Origin: Nocardioides sp. SR21
GTDB lineage: Bacteria; Actinomycetota; Actinomycetes; Propionibacteriales; Nocardioidaceae
Reading direction: 5' to 3'
Assembly: GCF_022761125.1 (NCBI RefSeq)
Contig: NZ_JAKWJR010000005.1
Location: forward strand, 124,001 to 188,000
DNA length: 64,000 bases
Shown here: positions 26,201 to 33,309 of the stretch, piece after piece
Layout of the letters: each line of letters begins with the position of its first letter
How positions within the stretch are numbered: position 1 is the stretch's first letter
Translations under genes and position numbers: made by a program
Notes under the pieces: model-generated
Database searches by the model: none
What the model saw: the letters and a program-made list of their open reading frames with translations, nothing else
Told to the model about the DNA's origin: nothing

Positions 26201-27409
26201 GGTGAGGGGGTCGTCGGGGTCGGTGTCGTTGGCCAGGACGTTGCCGGTCGCCTCGGTGTCCTCGGCGACCGTGACGGCGTCCGCGACCGTGACGGTCGGC
26301 AGGTCGGCGGGTGGAGCAGCGTCGACCCGGACGTCGCGCTCGGCCCGTCCGGTCAGCCCGTCGACGTCCTCGATCTCGATCAGGACCCGGTGCGCGCCCG
26401 GGGTGGCCGACGCTCTCGCCTGCACGGCGATCGCCCGGATCGCCCGCTGGTACGCCGCTTCGCTCGCCCGGCCCACGAGCTCGAGGCGACCGGCGCCGGC
26501 GTCGTAGCTCGCGGTGATGCCGTCGGCGGTCGTCGCGGCGAGACCGATGCCCACCGCGGTACCGCCCGCGACGGTCACCGTGGCTCGGGTCAGCTCGGAG
26601 TCCGGGTCGACCACCTCCGCCTCCGGGGCGAGGAGGGCGGAGGAGCCGCCGGCGATGACAGCGGTGGCGCCGCCGCCCGGCCGGACGACCGGGCGGACCG
26701 CCGGGGGCGAGACCGTGATGCGCAGCGACGCCGGCGGGCTCGTGTCCGAGCCTCCGTCGGCCTCGCCGCCGTCGTCGGTGAGGACCACCCGGGCGGTCGC
26801 GGTGCCGTGCGCGCCCGGCGCCGGGGTGTAGGTGAGCACACCGTCCGCTGAGACGGCGGGCAGCCCGCCCGCGGCGAACAGGTCCGCGTCGGAGACCTCG
26901 TCGACCTCGAACGTCAGCTGCTGGCCGTGCTCGTCGGGCGCTCCGGCCTCGACGTCGGCCGCCCAGCCCGCGACGACCTGCGCCCCCGCGTCGGCGGCGA
27001 CGACCTGGTCGGGTCCGGGCGTGAAGGACGGCGCGTCGTTCACCGGGACCACCTGGACGCGTACGACGGCGCGGTCTGTGCGGCCCCGGCCGTCCACGGC
27101 GCGGTAGACGAGGCGGATGGCGCCGTTCACGTCGGCATCGGGTCGGAGGCGAAGGCCGCCCCGGGCGCCGAGGCGGACGGTCGCGCCGCGAGGCTCGGCG
27201 AGGACCTCCGCGCGGAGCCGACCCGTGCCGTGGTCGTTCGCGAGCACGCCCGGGCGCGCCAGGCGCAGCACCGCGTCCTCGAGGATCACCGCGCGGTCGT
27301 CGCTCGCCACCGGACGCGGAGCCGGCTTCGCGGCGGCCGGGCCGGGGTTCACGACAGCCGCGGCGAGGGCGATCGACGCGATGACGCCGAGCGGAACAGA
27401 CCTGCGCAC
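23264..27409 (-). CDS. Secreted tandem Ig/cadherin-like repeat protein, 1381 aa
   Basis: The start is GTG 27409, which has GGGAG five bases upstream and gives a clean signal peptide (RRSVPLGVIASIALAAAVVN, then cleavage near GPAAAK). GTG 27445 is an alternative. After the signal come about twelve beta-sandwich domains of 85-95 residues with the motifs NVLTNDIDPDD, GDFTYTPAPGWSG and NDAPVAHDDS, as in cadherin-like and Big_9/VCBS-type domains. The last 370 residues are two near-identical 184-residue units; another 185-residue pair lies in the middle. There is no LPXTG or membrane anchor, so it is either released or held non-covalently. Probably adhesive or matrix-forming (inference). Confidence 0.85.
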   Translation of the reverse strand: MRRSVPLGVIASIALAAAVVNPGPAAAKPAPRPVASDDRAVILEDAVLRLARPGVLANDHGTGRLRAEVLAEPRGATVRLGARGGLRLRPDADVNGAIRLVYRAVDGRGRTDRAVVRVQVVPVNDAPSFTPGPDQVVAADAGAQVVAGWAADVEAGAPDEHGQQLTFEVDEVSDADLFAAGGLPAVSADGVLTYTPAPGAHGTATARVVLTDDGGEADGGSDTSPPASLRITVSPPAVRPVVRPGGGATAVIAGGSSALLAPEAEVVDPDSELTRATVTVAGGTAVGIGLAATTADGITASYDAGAGRLELVGRASEAAYQRAIRAIAVQARASATPGAHRVLIEIEDVDGLTGRAERDVRVDAAPPADLPTVTVADAVTVAEDTEATGNVLANDTDPDDPLTVTSHTAPAHGTVTIDPDGDYRYTPEADWNGTVPTISYTTNTGAIGALTITVTPVDDAPVATADDYSINEDDATSFDVLANDTDVDDDPLVADLVTNPVHGIVVVNPSGTVTYTPDPNFHGTDSFTYRADDGDLQSSAVTVTVTVDPVEDAPVAHDDSYTTGVDTPVARNVIANDVDGDGDSLVAELVTPPSHGTLVLSPAGSIIYTPDPGYRGTDSFTYAASDGHGSSDSATVTVRVNDPTVTVTDSVSVAEDTQSTGNVLTNDRDPDPDDALTVIDHTDADHGTLAIEPDGDFTYTPDADWHGTETVTYTTNTGATGTLDITVTPVNDAPVAHDDSYTIDEDTTWSLPFPLSALTANDTDVDGDTVSVSSVGGPVNGSFALVGGNLVFIPTAHYSGPASFTYSIHDGNVATATATVNITVTAVDDPTVTVTDSVTVAEDAQSTGNVLTNDIDPDDALTVTDHTDPDHGTLAIEPDGDFTYTPAPDWHGTETATYTTSTGATGTLDITVTPVNDAPVAHDDSYTIDENTTLSLPFPLTALTANDTDVDGDTLSVSSVGSPVNGSLDAVGGNLVFTPTADYSGPASFTYSIHDGNSATATSTVNVTVTAANDAPVAHDDSFTTDEDTPIVIAAADVLTNDSDPDGDTFAIDALTARTNGIAFYNGSTITFTPASDYSGPASFSYRINDGHGATAIATVHITVTPVDDATITIADIVTGAEDTPATGNVLTNDIDPDDTLSVTSHTDPATGTLTIDPDGDFTYTPAPGWSGALPLVTYTTNTGATGFISITVTSVNDAPVAHDDSFTTDEDTPIVIAAADVLTNDSDPDGDTFAIDALTARTNGIAFYNGSTITFTPASGYSGPASFSYRINDGHGGTAIATVHITVTPVDDATITIADIVTVAEDTPATGNVLTNDIDPDDTLSVTSHTDPATGTLTIDPDGDFTYTPAPGWSGALPLVTYTTNTGATGFMNITVIPTP
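23292..24395. repeat. 552-bp in-frame tandem duplication in the Ig-like gene
   Basis: Sequence from 23292 recurs from 23844 with few differences (period 552 bp, 184 codons). Each unit codes one GNVLTNDIDPDD-type and one TDEDTPIVIAAADV-type domain. The similarity suggests recent duplication or ongoing homogenisation. Confidence 0.8.
24666..25775. repeat. About 555-bp in-frame tandem repeat in the Ig-like gene, more diverged
   Basis: ACGGGCGTGACGGTGATGTC at 24666 recurs at 25221 (offset 555 bp, 185 codons). The downstream sequence stays similar through the SIHDGN-type domain. Confidence 0.7.
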
Positions 27410-27500
27410 CGAGTCTCCCGAGCCTGAGGACGTCAGCCGTCCCACCTGGGCTCAGGCTAGCCGTCCGGGGCGTCGGCGCGTCGCCGATTGCACGGATCGT

Positions 27501-27529
27501 CCTTGACAGATGCAAGGGTCTTGTCAAGG
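27501..27529. promoter_or_regulatory. Inverted repeat CCTTGACA...TGTCAAGG upstream of alkB
   Basis: Perfect 8-bp arms with a 13-base spacer. TTGTCA at 27521-27526 with TAGTCT at 27545-27550 is a possible -35/-10 pair (18-base spacing), which would put the right arm over the -35 box. Confidence 0.5.
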
Positions 27530-27532
27530 ACC

Positions 27533-27559
27533 CTTTACATTTCGTAGTCTGATGTAAAG
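27533..27559. promoter_or_regulatory. Inverted repeat CTTTACAT...ATGTAAAG, probable TetR (AlkX-type) operator
   Basis: Perfect 8-bp arms with an 11-base spacer, AT-rich, lying over the presumed -10 region 24 bases before the start codon. The size suits a TetR site; the TetR gene at the end of this operon is the natural candidate. Confidence 0.6.
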
Positions 27560-27582
27560 CGACCGAACTTGGAGGCATGGGG

Positions 27583-29019
27583 ATGTCCGAACAGATCGCG
27601 AACAGCACCGTCCCGGACGGATCCACGGTGGCGTGGCGGGACCGCAAGCGGTACCTCTGGCTGATCGGGCTGGTGGTCCCGTCCCTGGCCTTCATCGGCT
27701 ACGGCCTCTGGGCGGCCACCGGCTGGGGCATCTGGTTCTGGATCGGCCCGGTCGTGATCCTGGTGATCGTCCCCGCGATCGACCTGGTCGCCGGCCTCGA
27801 CCGCTCGAACCCGCCCGACGACGTGATCGAGGCGCTCGAGCAGGACCGCTACTACCGGTGGATCACCTATCTCTTCCTCCCGATCCAGTACGCCGGCTTC
27901 GTTGGTGCCATGTGGTTGATCGGCGGTGGCGACGACCTGTCGACGCTCGCGAAGATCGGGCTCGCGGTCTCCATCGGCTGCATCGGCGGCATCGGCATCA
28001 ACACCGCGCACGAGCTCGGGCACAAGCGCGAGGCCAACGAGCGCTGGCTGTCGAAGATCGCCCTGGCACAGAGCTTCTACGGCCACTTCTACATCGAGCA
28101 CAACCGCGGCCACCACGTCCGCGTCGCCACCCCGGAGGACCCCGCGTCGTCGCGGGTCGGCGAGAGCTTCTACCAGTTCTGGCCGCGTACGGTGATCGGC
28201 TCGCTGCGCTCGGCCTGGCGGCTCGAGAAGCGCCGCTACGCGCGCCGCCAGCAGCACCCGTTCCGCCTGGGCAACGACGTGCTCAACGCCTGGCTGATGT
28301 CCGCGGTCCTCTGGGGCGCGCTGGTCGCCTGGCTCGGCGTCGAGATCCTGCCGTACCTCCTGATCCAGGCCGTGGTCGGCTTCTCGCTGCTCGAGGTCGT
28401 GAACTACATGGAGCACTACGGGATGCTGCGCCAGAAGGTCGGCGTCGGCGACCGGCAGCGCTACGAGCGGGTCGACCCCACGCACTCGTGGAACTCCAAC
28501 AACATCGCCACGAACGTGCTGCTCTACCACCTCCAGCGCCACAGCGATCACCACGCGAACCCGACCCGGCGCTACCAGTCGCTGCGCGACTTCGAGGAGT
28601 CGCCGGTGCTCCCGACCGGGTACGCCGGGATGATCGTGCTCGCGATCGTGCCCGCGGTCTGGCGCCGGGTGATGGATCCGCGGGTGCTCGCGCACTTCGA
28701 CGGCGACATGTCCCGGGCCAACATCTCGCCGCGGAAGCGGGACAAGGTGCTGGCGACGTACCCGCCGCCGGCGGCTCCTGGGGTCTCGACGAGCCCGACC
28801 ACCGGAGCGGAGACCTCGACCACCGAGGACGTGCTCGCCGCGCGGTGTCCGGGCTGCGGGTACACCTACCGCGTCGAGGAGGGCAACGAGCTCGAGGGCT
28901 TCGCGGCCGGGACCGCCTGGTCCGAGGTGCCCGACGACTGGTGCTGCCCGGACTGCGGGGTCTGGGAGAAGGTCGACTTCCGATCCCTAGAATCGGTGCA
29001 TGGTCTCCACGACGCGTGA
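27583..29019 (+). CDS. alkB: Alkane 1-monooxygenase fused to rubredoxin
   Basis: 478 residues from ATG 27583, preferred over ATG 27577 because GGAGG (27571-27575) sits seven bases before it and only one before the other. The membrane hydroxylase part has the eight-His signature: HELGH at 143-147, HNRGHH at 173-178 and HSDHH at 320-324, plus NYMEHYG. After a Pro/Thr/Ser-rich linker a rubredoxin domain follows with CPGCGY (422-427) and CCPDCG (454-459). AlkB hydroxylates the terminal carbon of n-alkanes and rubredoxin supplies the electrons; such fusions are known in actinobacteria. Two inverted repeats lie in the promoter and a TetR gene overlaps its 3' end. Confidence 0.95.
   Translation: MSEQIANSTVPDGSTVAWRDRKRYLWLIGLVVPSLAFIGYGLWAATGWGIWFWIGPVVILVIVPAIDLVAGLDRSNPPDDVIEALEQDRYYRWITYLFLPIQYAGFVGAMWLIGGGDDLSTLAKIGLAVSIGCIGGIGINTAHELGHKREANERWLSKIALAQSFYGHFYIEHNRGHHVRVATPEDPASSRVGESFYQFWPRTVIGSLRSAWRLEKRRYARRQQHPFRLGNDVLNAWLMSAVLWGALVAWLGVEILPYLLIQAVVGFSLLEVVNYMEHYGMLRQKVGVGDRQRYERVDPTHSWNSNNIATNVLLYHLQRHSDHHANPTRRYQSLRDFEESPVLPTGYAGMIVLAIVPAVWRRVMDPRVLAHFDGDMSRANISPRKRDKVLATYPPPAAPGVSTSPTTGAETSTTEDVLAARCPGCGYTYRVEEGNELEGFAAGTAWSEVPDDWCCPDCGVWEKVDFRSLESVHGLHDA
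28782..28805 (+). repeat. R1-like string inside the alkB-rubredoxin linker
   Basis: GGTCTCGACGAGCCCGACC followed by ACCGG encodes the VSTSPTTG part of the linker and resembles the ends of the R1 intergenic repeat (GGTCTCGA...CTCGACC). A partial second match, GACCTCGACCACCG, follows at 28812. Confidence 0.4.
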
Positions 29020-29563
29020 TCGCATCGTCGAGGCCGCGGTCGCGCTGACCACGGAGTCCGGCTGGTCCGCGGTGACCATGGCCGCGATCGCCGAGCGGGT
29101 GGGCGTCAGCCGGCAGACCGTCTACAACGAGCTCGGGTCCAAGGAGGGCCTGGCCGAGGCGATGATCCTGCGCGAGCTCGCGCGGTTCCTCGCGGTGGTC
29201 GAGTCCGCGTTCGACGCGCACCCCGACGACCTGGTCACCGCGATCCGCGCGGCGACGTACGGCGTCCTCGAGCTCGCTCAGGACAACAAGCTGCTGCACG
29301 CGGTGGTCTCGGCGACGCACGGCGCGGACACCGAGCTGCTGCCGCTGCTGACCACGCACGCCGAGCCGCTGCTCGCGGCCGCCAAGGTGGTGGTGACCGA
29401 GCGGGTCGCGCCGTACGACACCGGGCTCGAGGGGGAGCGGCTCGACGTCGCGATCGACGTGGTGGTGCGGGTCGTGCTCAGCCACGTGATGCAGCCGTCC
29501 GGTCCGCCGGCCGAGGCCGCCGACGGCATCGCCTGGCTCGCCGGTCGCGCGCTCCGGGCCTAG
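29000..29563 (+). CDS. alkX: TetR family regulator (AlkX-like) downstream of alkB
   Basis: 187 residues from ATG 29000, overlapping the end of alkB by 20 bases, so the two are almost certainly co-transcribed. Helix-turn-helix: AVTMAAIAERVGVSRQTVYN, then ELGSKEGLAEAM. In Dietzia a TetR protein (AlkX) encoded directly after an AlkB-rubredoxin fusion represses the operon until fatty acids release it; the same arrangement here supports that role by analogy. The dyad at 27533-27559 is the likely target. Its TAG stop shares the palindrome CTAG with the convergent gene. Confidence 0.85.
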   Translation: MVSTTRDRIVEAAVALTTESGWSAVTMAAIAERVGVSRQTVYNELGSKEGLAEAMILRELARFLAVVESAFDAHPDDLVTAIRAATYGVLELAQDNKLLHAVVSATHGADTELLPLLTTHAEPLLAAAKVVVTERVAPYDTGLEGERLDVAIDVVVRVVLSHVMQPSGPPAEAADGIAWLAGRALRA

Positions 29564-29886
29564 GGCATGTCTCCCACGTCGATGGCCTGCGACGCGCCGA
29601 CGGTGACGCGCACCCAGCCGGCGTCCGTGCGGCCGCCCCGGTCGCGGATCGTGTAGCGGAACCGCGCCTCGCCGGTGAACCCCGGCGTGGGCACGTAGAT
29701 CCCGTGGCCCCCGATCATCCGCACGGAGCCGTGGGTGGCGCGGGTGGCGGCCAGGTCGACCACCGCGAGCCGCCGGCCGCGGTCGTTGCGCAGCAGCTCC
29801 TCGTAGTGCACCGTCAGCAGCGAGTCGGCCGGCGTCGACAGGCGATCCGCGCGGGCGACCGGCAGGTGGCCGGCGTCGATGAGCAT
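29560..29886 (-). CDS. Single cadherin-like/Ig-like domain protein, 108 aa
   Basis: It starts at ATG 29886, sharing its A with the stop of the desaturase-like gene (TGATG), so translation is coupled. No signal peptide or membrane segment. Almost the whole protein is one beta-sandwich domain (LTVHYEELLRNDRGRRLAVV, GIYVPTPGFTGEARFRYTIR, RTDAGWVRVTVG) of the same type as in the large secreted protein at 23264-27409. A cytoplasmic copy of a usually secreted fold is odd. The function is unknown; the pairing suggests action with the desaturase-like protein. Confidence 0.75.
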   Translation of the reverse strand: MLIDAGHLPVARADRLSTPADSLLTVHYEELLRNDRGRRLAVVDLAATRATHGSVRMIGGHGIYVPTPGFTGEARFRYTIRDRGGRTDAGWVRVTVGASQAIDVGDMP

Positions 29887-30746
29887 CACGCCGCCCGGCG
29901 CGCCTCGGCCAGCTCGACCGCCTCGCGGAACGCCTTGGTGACGTACGGCGGGACCGGCAGACCGCGCCGGTGCGCCCAGAGCAGCTCGCGCTCGACGCGG
30001 GACATCTGGGCGGCGAAGTCGTCGGCGTCGCGGTCGATGCCGAGGGAGAACAGCAGGTCGCCGAAGTCGGCCTTCTGCCTGTCGTTGTTCGCGCCGACCG
30101 GGCCGAAGGAGAAGGTGCGCATCCGGCGGACCATCCAGCGCTGCCAGGTGCCGAGCTCGGTCCAGAGCCCGCGGGCGGAGAGCTGGTAGAACGCGTAGTG
30201 CCCCGGCTCCTGGCGCTTGATCGGGGCGATCACGGTCTGCGCGATCGCGTCCTCGCCGAGCTCGACGACGCCCGCGTGGAGCAGGTTGTAGGCGAGCACC
30301 GCGGACCGCTCGGTGGCCATGCCGGTCAGGTAGTAGAGCATCCGGCACACGTCCTGGAACGCCGGCAGGTGCGCGAGCGCGCCCAGGATCTTGAGCTTCA
30401 TGCCGACCGAGGTGAGGTCGGCCTCCGCCGCCGGCCGGCCGAGGTGCATCTGGAGCTCGTCGAGGATCAGCCCGTGGCGCGTCTCCTGCGGCTGCCACAC
30501 CTCGGCGTAGAAGCGCCGGTCGATCTCGGGCGGATCGGGCAGCAGCGTGGTCAGCTCGAGGACGTTGCGGTCGACCTCGAGCTCCACGCGCGCCATGTAG
30601 TCGAGGACGTGGCCGTAGCGGCGGTCCAGCTCACGGGGGCGGCGTACGGAGTAGTCGACGCTCGCGAGGTCGATCGGCGGGTGCTCGAGACCGAGGCGAT
30701 CGACGTGGTCCGCGAGCCGCGCTGCGGTCTGGGACGCCTGGGCCAT
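29886..30746 (-). CDS. Ferritin-like diiron protein, acyl-ACP desaturase family
   Basis: 286 residues. All-helical, with iron-ligand patterns of the fatty-acid desaturase type 2 (acyl-ACP desaturase/DesA) family: YMARVELEVDRNVLELTTLL in helix 1, EVWQPQETRHGLILDELQMH carrying ExxRH, then LTGMATERSAVLAYNLLHAG and APIKRQEPGHYAFYQLSARG carrying ExxH. Members desaturate acyl chains on carrier proteins; mycobacterial relatives include the DesA proteins. The nearby alkB operon points to lipid or alkane metabolism, though the strands differ. Substrate and regiochemistry are not visible. Confidence 0.78.
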   Translation of the reverse strand: MAQASQTAARLADHVDRLGLEHPPIDLASVDYSVRRPRELDRRYGHVLDYMARVELEVDRNVLELTTLLPDPPEIDRRFYAEVWQPQETRHGLILDELQMHLGRPAAEADLTSVGMKLKILGALAHLPAFQDVCRMLYYLTGMATERSAVLAYNLLHAGVVELGEDAIAQTVIAPIKRQEPGHYAFYQLSARGLWTELGTWQRWMVRRMRTFSFGPVGANNDRQKADFGDLLFSLGIDRDADDFAAQMSRVERELLWAHRRGLPVPPYVTKAFREAVELAEARRAA

Positions 30747-30817
30747 TGCTGAATCTTAGAGGGGGGAGACGGGGGCGTTCATCGGGGTTTCCCCCGATCT
30801 CTCCTAGGCTCTTCGGA

Positions 30818-32206
30818 GTGAGCGACTCGGCGGGACTGGCAGGCGTGCGCCTCGGTACGGCGGCCGGGCGGGGCGTGGTGCTCGCCGCCGTGCTCGGCTC
30901 CGGCATGACGATGCTCGACGGCACCGTCGTGAACGTCGCCCTGCACACGATCGGCGAGGACCTCGACGCCTCGCTGGCCCAGCTGCAGTGGATCAGCAAC
31001 GGCTACCTGCTGGCCCTGAGCAGCTTCATCCTGCTCGGCGGGTCGCTCGGCGACCGCTTCGGCCGCCGCCGCGTCTTCGTGGTCGGCACGATCTGGTTCG
31101 CGGTCGCCTCGCTCCTGTGTGGCGTGGCGCCGAACGCCGAGGTGCTGATCGCCGCGCGGGTGCTCCAAGGCGTCGGCGCCGCGCTGCTGACCCCGGGCAG
31201 CCTCGCGATGATCCAGGGCGCGTTCGTCCCGGACGACCGGGGCAAGGCGATCGGCGCGTGGTCCGGGCTCGGCAGCATCGCGGCCGCGATCGGCCCGTTC
31301 GTCGGGGGTGCCCTGGTGCAGTACGCCGACTGGCGCTGGATCTTCCTCATCAACCTGCCGCTCGCGGTGGCCACCGTCCTCATCGCGCAGCGGGCGGTGC
31401 CCGAGACCAAGGACCCGAACGCCCCCCGTGAGATCGACCTGGTGGGCGCGCTGCTCGCCGCGCTCGCGCTCGGCGGGCTGACGTACGCGCTGATCGAGTG
31501 GGGCAGCCCGGTCGCCCCGTGGGCGCTGGTCGTGATGGTGCTGGCGGTGATCGGCTACGTGCTCGACGAGCGGCGCAGCGACCACCCGATGCTCCCGCTC
31601 GGGATCTTCGCGAACCGCAACTTCAGCGCCGCGAACGCGATGACCCTGGTGGTGTACGCCGCGCTCGGTGCGGTCCTGTTCTTCCTGGTGCTGCAGCTGC
31701 AGACCGTCGCCGGGTACGGCGCTCTCGAGGCCGGCATCGCGACCCTCCCGATCACGATCTGCATGCTGTTCCTCGCCTCGAAGGGCGGCGAGCTCGGCGC
31801 CCGGATCGGCCCGCGGATCCCGATGACGGTCGGGCCGCTGGTGATGGCCGCGGGCACCCTCCTGCTGCTGCGGGTCGGCCCGGACGTGAACTACTGGACC
31901 GACGTGCTGCCCGGCCTGACGATCTTCGGCCTCGGCCTCGCGCTGATGGTCGCGCCGCTGACCGCGACGGTCCTCGCCTCCGCGGCCGACGAGCACGCGG
32001 GCATCGCCAGCGGCGTCAACAACGCGGTCGCCCGCGCCGGGTCGCTGCTCGCGGTCGCGGCGTTGCCGGTCGCGGTCGGCCTCGGCGGGGAGGAGTACAC
32101 CGACGCGGTGGCCTTCGACGCGGCCTACGGAACCGCGGTCGTGGTCTGTGCGGTGCTGCTCGCGGTCGGCGGGCTCGTCTCGTGGGCGACGATCAGGAAC
32201 CCGTGA
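30818..32206 (+). CDS. MFS transporter, DHA2 family (EmrB/QacA-type)
   Basis: 462 residues from GTG 30818 with GGAG just before it. The first helix motif MTMLDGTVVNVALHTIGEDL, then WISNGYLLALSSFILLGGSL with GDRFGRRRVF (motif A), and LQGVGAALLTPGSLAMIQGA (motif C) mark the 14-helix DHA2 drug-proton antiporters. The substrate is unknown. A GC-rich hairpin (ATCGGGG/CCCCGAT, 30780-30797) lies in the divergent intergenic region. Its 3' end overlaps the PPOX gene by 14 bases. Confidence 0.92.
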   Translation: MSDSAGLAGVRLGTAAGRGVVLAAVLGSGMTMLDGTVVNVALHTIGEDLDASLAQLQWISNGYLLALSSFILLGGSLGDRFGRRRVFVVGTIWFAVASLLCGVAPNAEVLIAARVLQGVGAALLTPGSLAMIQGAFVPDDRGKAIGAWSGLGSIAAAIGPFVGGALVQYADWRWIFLINLPLAVATVLIAQRAVPETKDPNAPREIDLVGALLAALALGGLTYALIEWGSPVAPWALVVMVLAVIGYVLDERRSDHPMLPLGIFANRNFSAANAMTLVVYAALGAVLFFLVLQLQTVAGYGALEAGIATLPITICMLFLASKGGELGARIGPRIPMTVGPLVMAAGTLLLLRVGPDVNYWTDVLPGLTIFGLGLALMVAPLTATVLASAADEHAGIASGVNNAVARAGSLLAVAALPVAVGLGGEEYTDAVAFDAAYGTAVVVCAVLLAVGGLVSWATIRNP

Positions 32207-32813
32207 GCCGCTGCACCGAGGGCGGCACCGGGAGGTGCTCGGCCCAGGGAGCCGGCTGCGGCGGGTCGAGCACGGTGCGCACCGGCACCAGCCCGCTCCA
32301 CACACCGGGGTCCGCGTCGGCCTCCTCGGGCGTCGCCGGCCAGCCGCCGCTGATCTTCAGCAGCCAGTTGTCCGTGTCGATCGGGAGCGACAGCGCCATC
32401 GACGCGGCCAGCTCCTTGCGCGACGAGGGGCGCACCTCCGCCGTACGTCCCGGGATGATCGCCTCGGAGAACACGTCGAGCGCCGAGTCGTCCACGCGGG
32501 TCAGCGCACCGCGGATGGTCGCGGAGCGGTAGTTCACCGAAGACTCGAACGTCGTCGGCGCCACCGCGAGCGCGTCGACCGCGAACACCGTGAGGACCGC
32601 CGGCGCCCCGGCCGCCACCGCGCGCAAGGCCCCGGCGCCGGTCGAGCCGTGCAGGAGGACGCGGTCGCCGTCGCGCGCGTAGAGCAGGGGGACGGCGAGG
32701 GGCAGGCCGTCGGCGACGGTCGACAGCACCCCGGCCCACTGGGAGTCGAGGAAGGAGTCGAGGGCGGCGCGGTCGGTGACGCCGTACTCGGCCAGGCGGT
32801 TGAGCTCGGTCAT
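32193..32813 (-). CDS. Pyridoxamine 5'-phosphate oxidase family (split-barrel FMN) protein
   Basis: 206 residues from ATG 32813. Split beta-barrel start (LDSFLDSQWAGVLSTVADGL, PLAVPLLYARDGDRVLLHGS) followed by TVFAVDALAVAPTTFESSVN and YRSATIRGALTRVDD, the pattern of FMN-binding PPOX/NimA-like proteins. A flavin-dependent reductase or oxidase of unknown substrate. The start overlaps the stop of the upstream GNAT gene (ATGA), so the two are coupled; the stop is 14 bases inside the convergent MFS gene. Confidence 0.82.
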   Translation of the reverse strand: MTELNRLAEYGVTDRAALDSFLDSQWAGVLSTVADGLPLAVPLLYARDGDRVLLHGSTGAGALRAVAAGAPAVLTVFAVDALAVAPTTFESSVNYRSATIRGALTRVDDSALDVFSEAIIPGRTAEVRPSSRKELAASMALSLPIDTDNWLLKISGGWPATPEEADADPGVWSGLVPVRTVLDPPQPAPWAEHLPVPPSVQRLTGS

Positions 32814-33274
32814 GCCAGGGAGCGTGTCATGAACGTGCTCCACGGGCTGAGCACGTAGTCGCCGAACGGCCCGCACTCGGCGAAGCCGCGGCGCGCGTAG
32901 AGCGACCGGGCGGCCGCGAACCCGTCCGGCGTCCCGGTCTCGAGGCTGAGCCGGGTCATGCCGCGCTCGGCCGCGACGCCGACGAGGTGGTCGACGATCG
33001 CCGTTCCCACGCCGCGTCCGCGGGCGGCCGCGGTGGTGTGCATGGACTTGAGCTCGCCGTGCCCGTCGCCGAGGTCCTTGAGCGCGCCGACGCCGAGCAG
33101 CTCGCCGGCGTGGCGGTAGCCGACGAACGTCACCGACGGGTGCCCCAGCGCGTCGACGTCGAGCGCGTGCACCTCCTCGGGCGGGCTGAGCTCGTTCATC
33201 AGCTCCAGGTGCGTCTCGAGCAGAGCTCGTACGTCGGCTGCGCGCGGGTCGTCGGCCGTGATCGTTCCCTCCAC
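32810..33274 (-). CDS. GNAT family N-acetyltransferase
   Basis: 154 residues from GTG 33274, the only plausible start between this frame and the VOC gene. GNAT motifs: GYRHAGELLGVGALKDLGDG, HGELKSMHTTAAARGRGVGT with the acetyl-CoA loop RGRGVG, and FAAARSLYARRGFAECGPFG. The order matches small acyltransferases of the ElaA/PhnO type. The acceptor is unknown. In a leftward cluster with VOC upstream and PPOX downstream. Confidence 0.87.
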   Translation of the reverse strand: MEGTITADDPRAADVRALLETHLELMNELSPPEEVHALDVDALGHPSVTFVGYRHAGELLGVGALKDLGDGHGELKSMHTTAAARGRGVGTAIVDHLVGVAAERGMTRLSLETGTPDGFAAARSLYARRGFAECGPFGDYVLSPWSTFMTRSLA

Positions 33275-33309
33275 GAGGTGGACGGTAGAGGTGGACGGTT
33301 TCGCGTTTG

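Noticed and set aside
23420..26851. 1143-codon open frame on the + strand opposite the Ig-like gene
   Set aside because: It mirrors the repeats of the real gene, gives a Val/Gly/Asp-only composition and has no signal or domain.
23264..27409. Sortase-anchored surface protein
   Set aside because: The C-terminus ends in a beta-sandwich domain (NITVIPTP) with no LPXTG, hydrophobic segment or basic tail.
27409..27445. Earlier GTG start (27445) for the Ig-like gene
   Set aside because: It lacks a ribosome binding site and adds a polar stretch before the signal peptide. GTG 27409 has GGGAG at good spacing.
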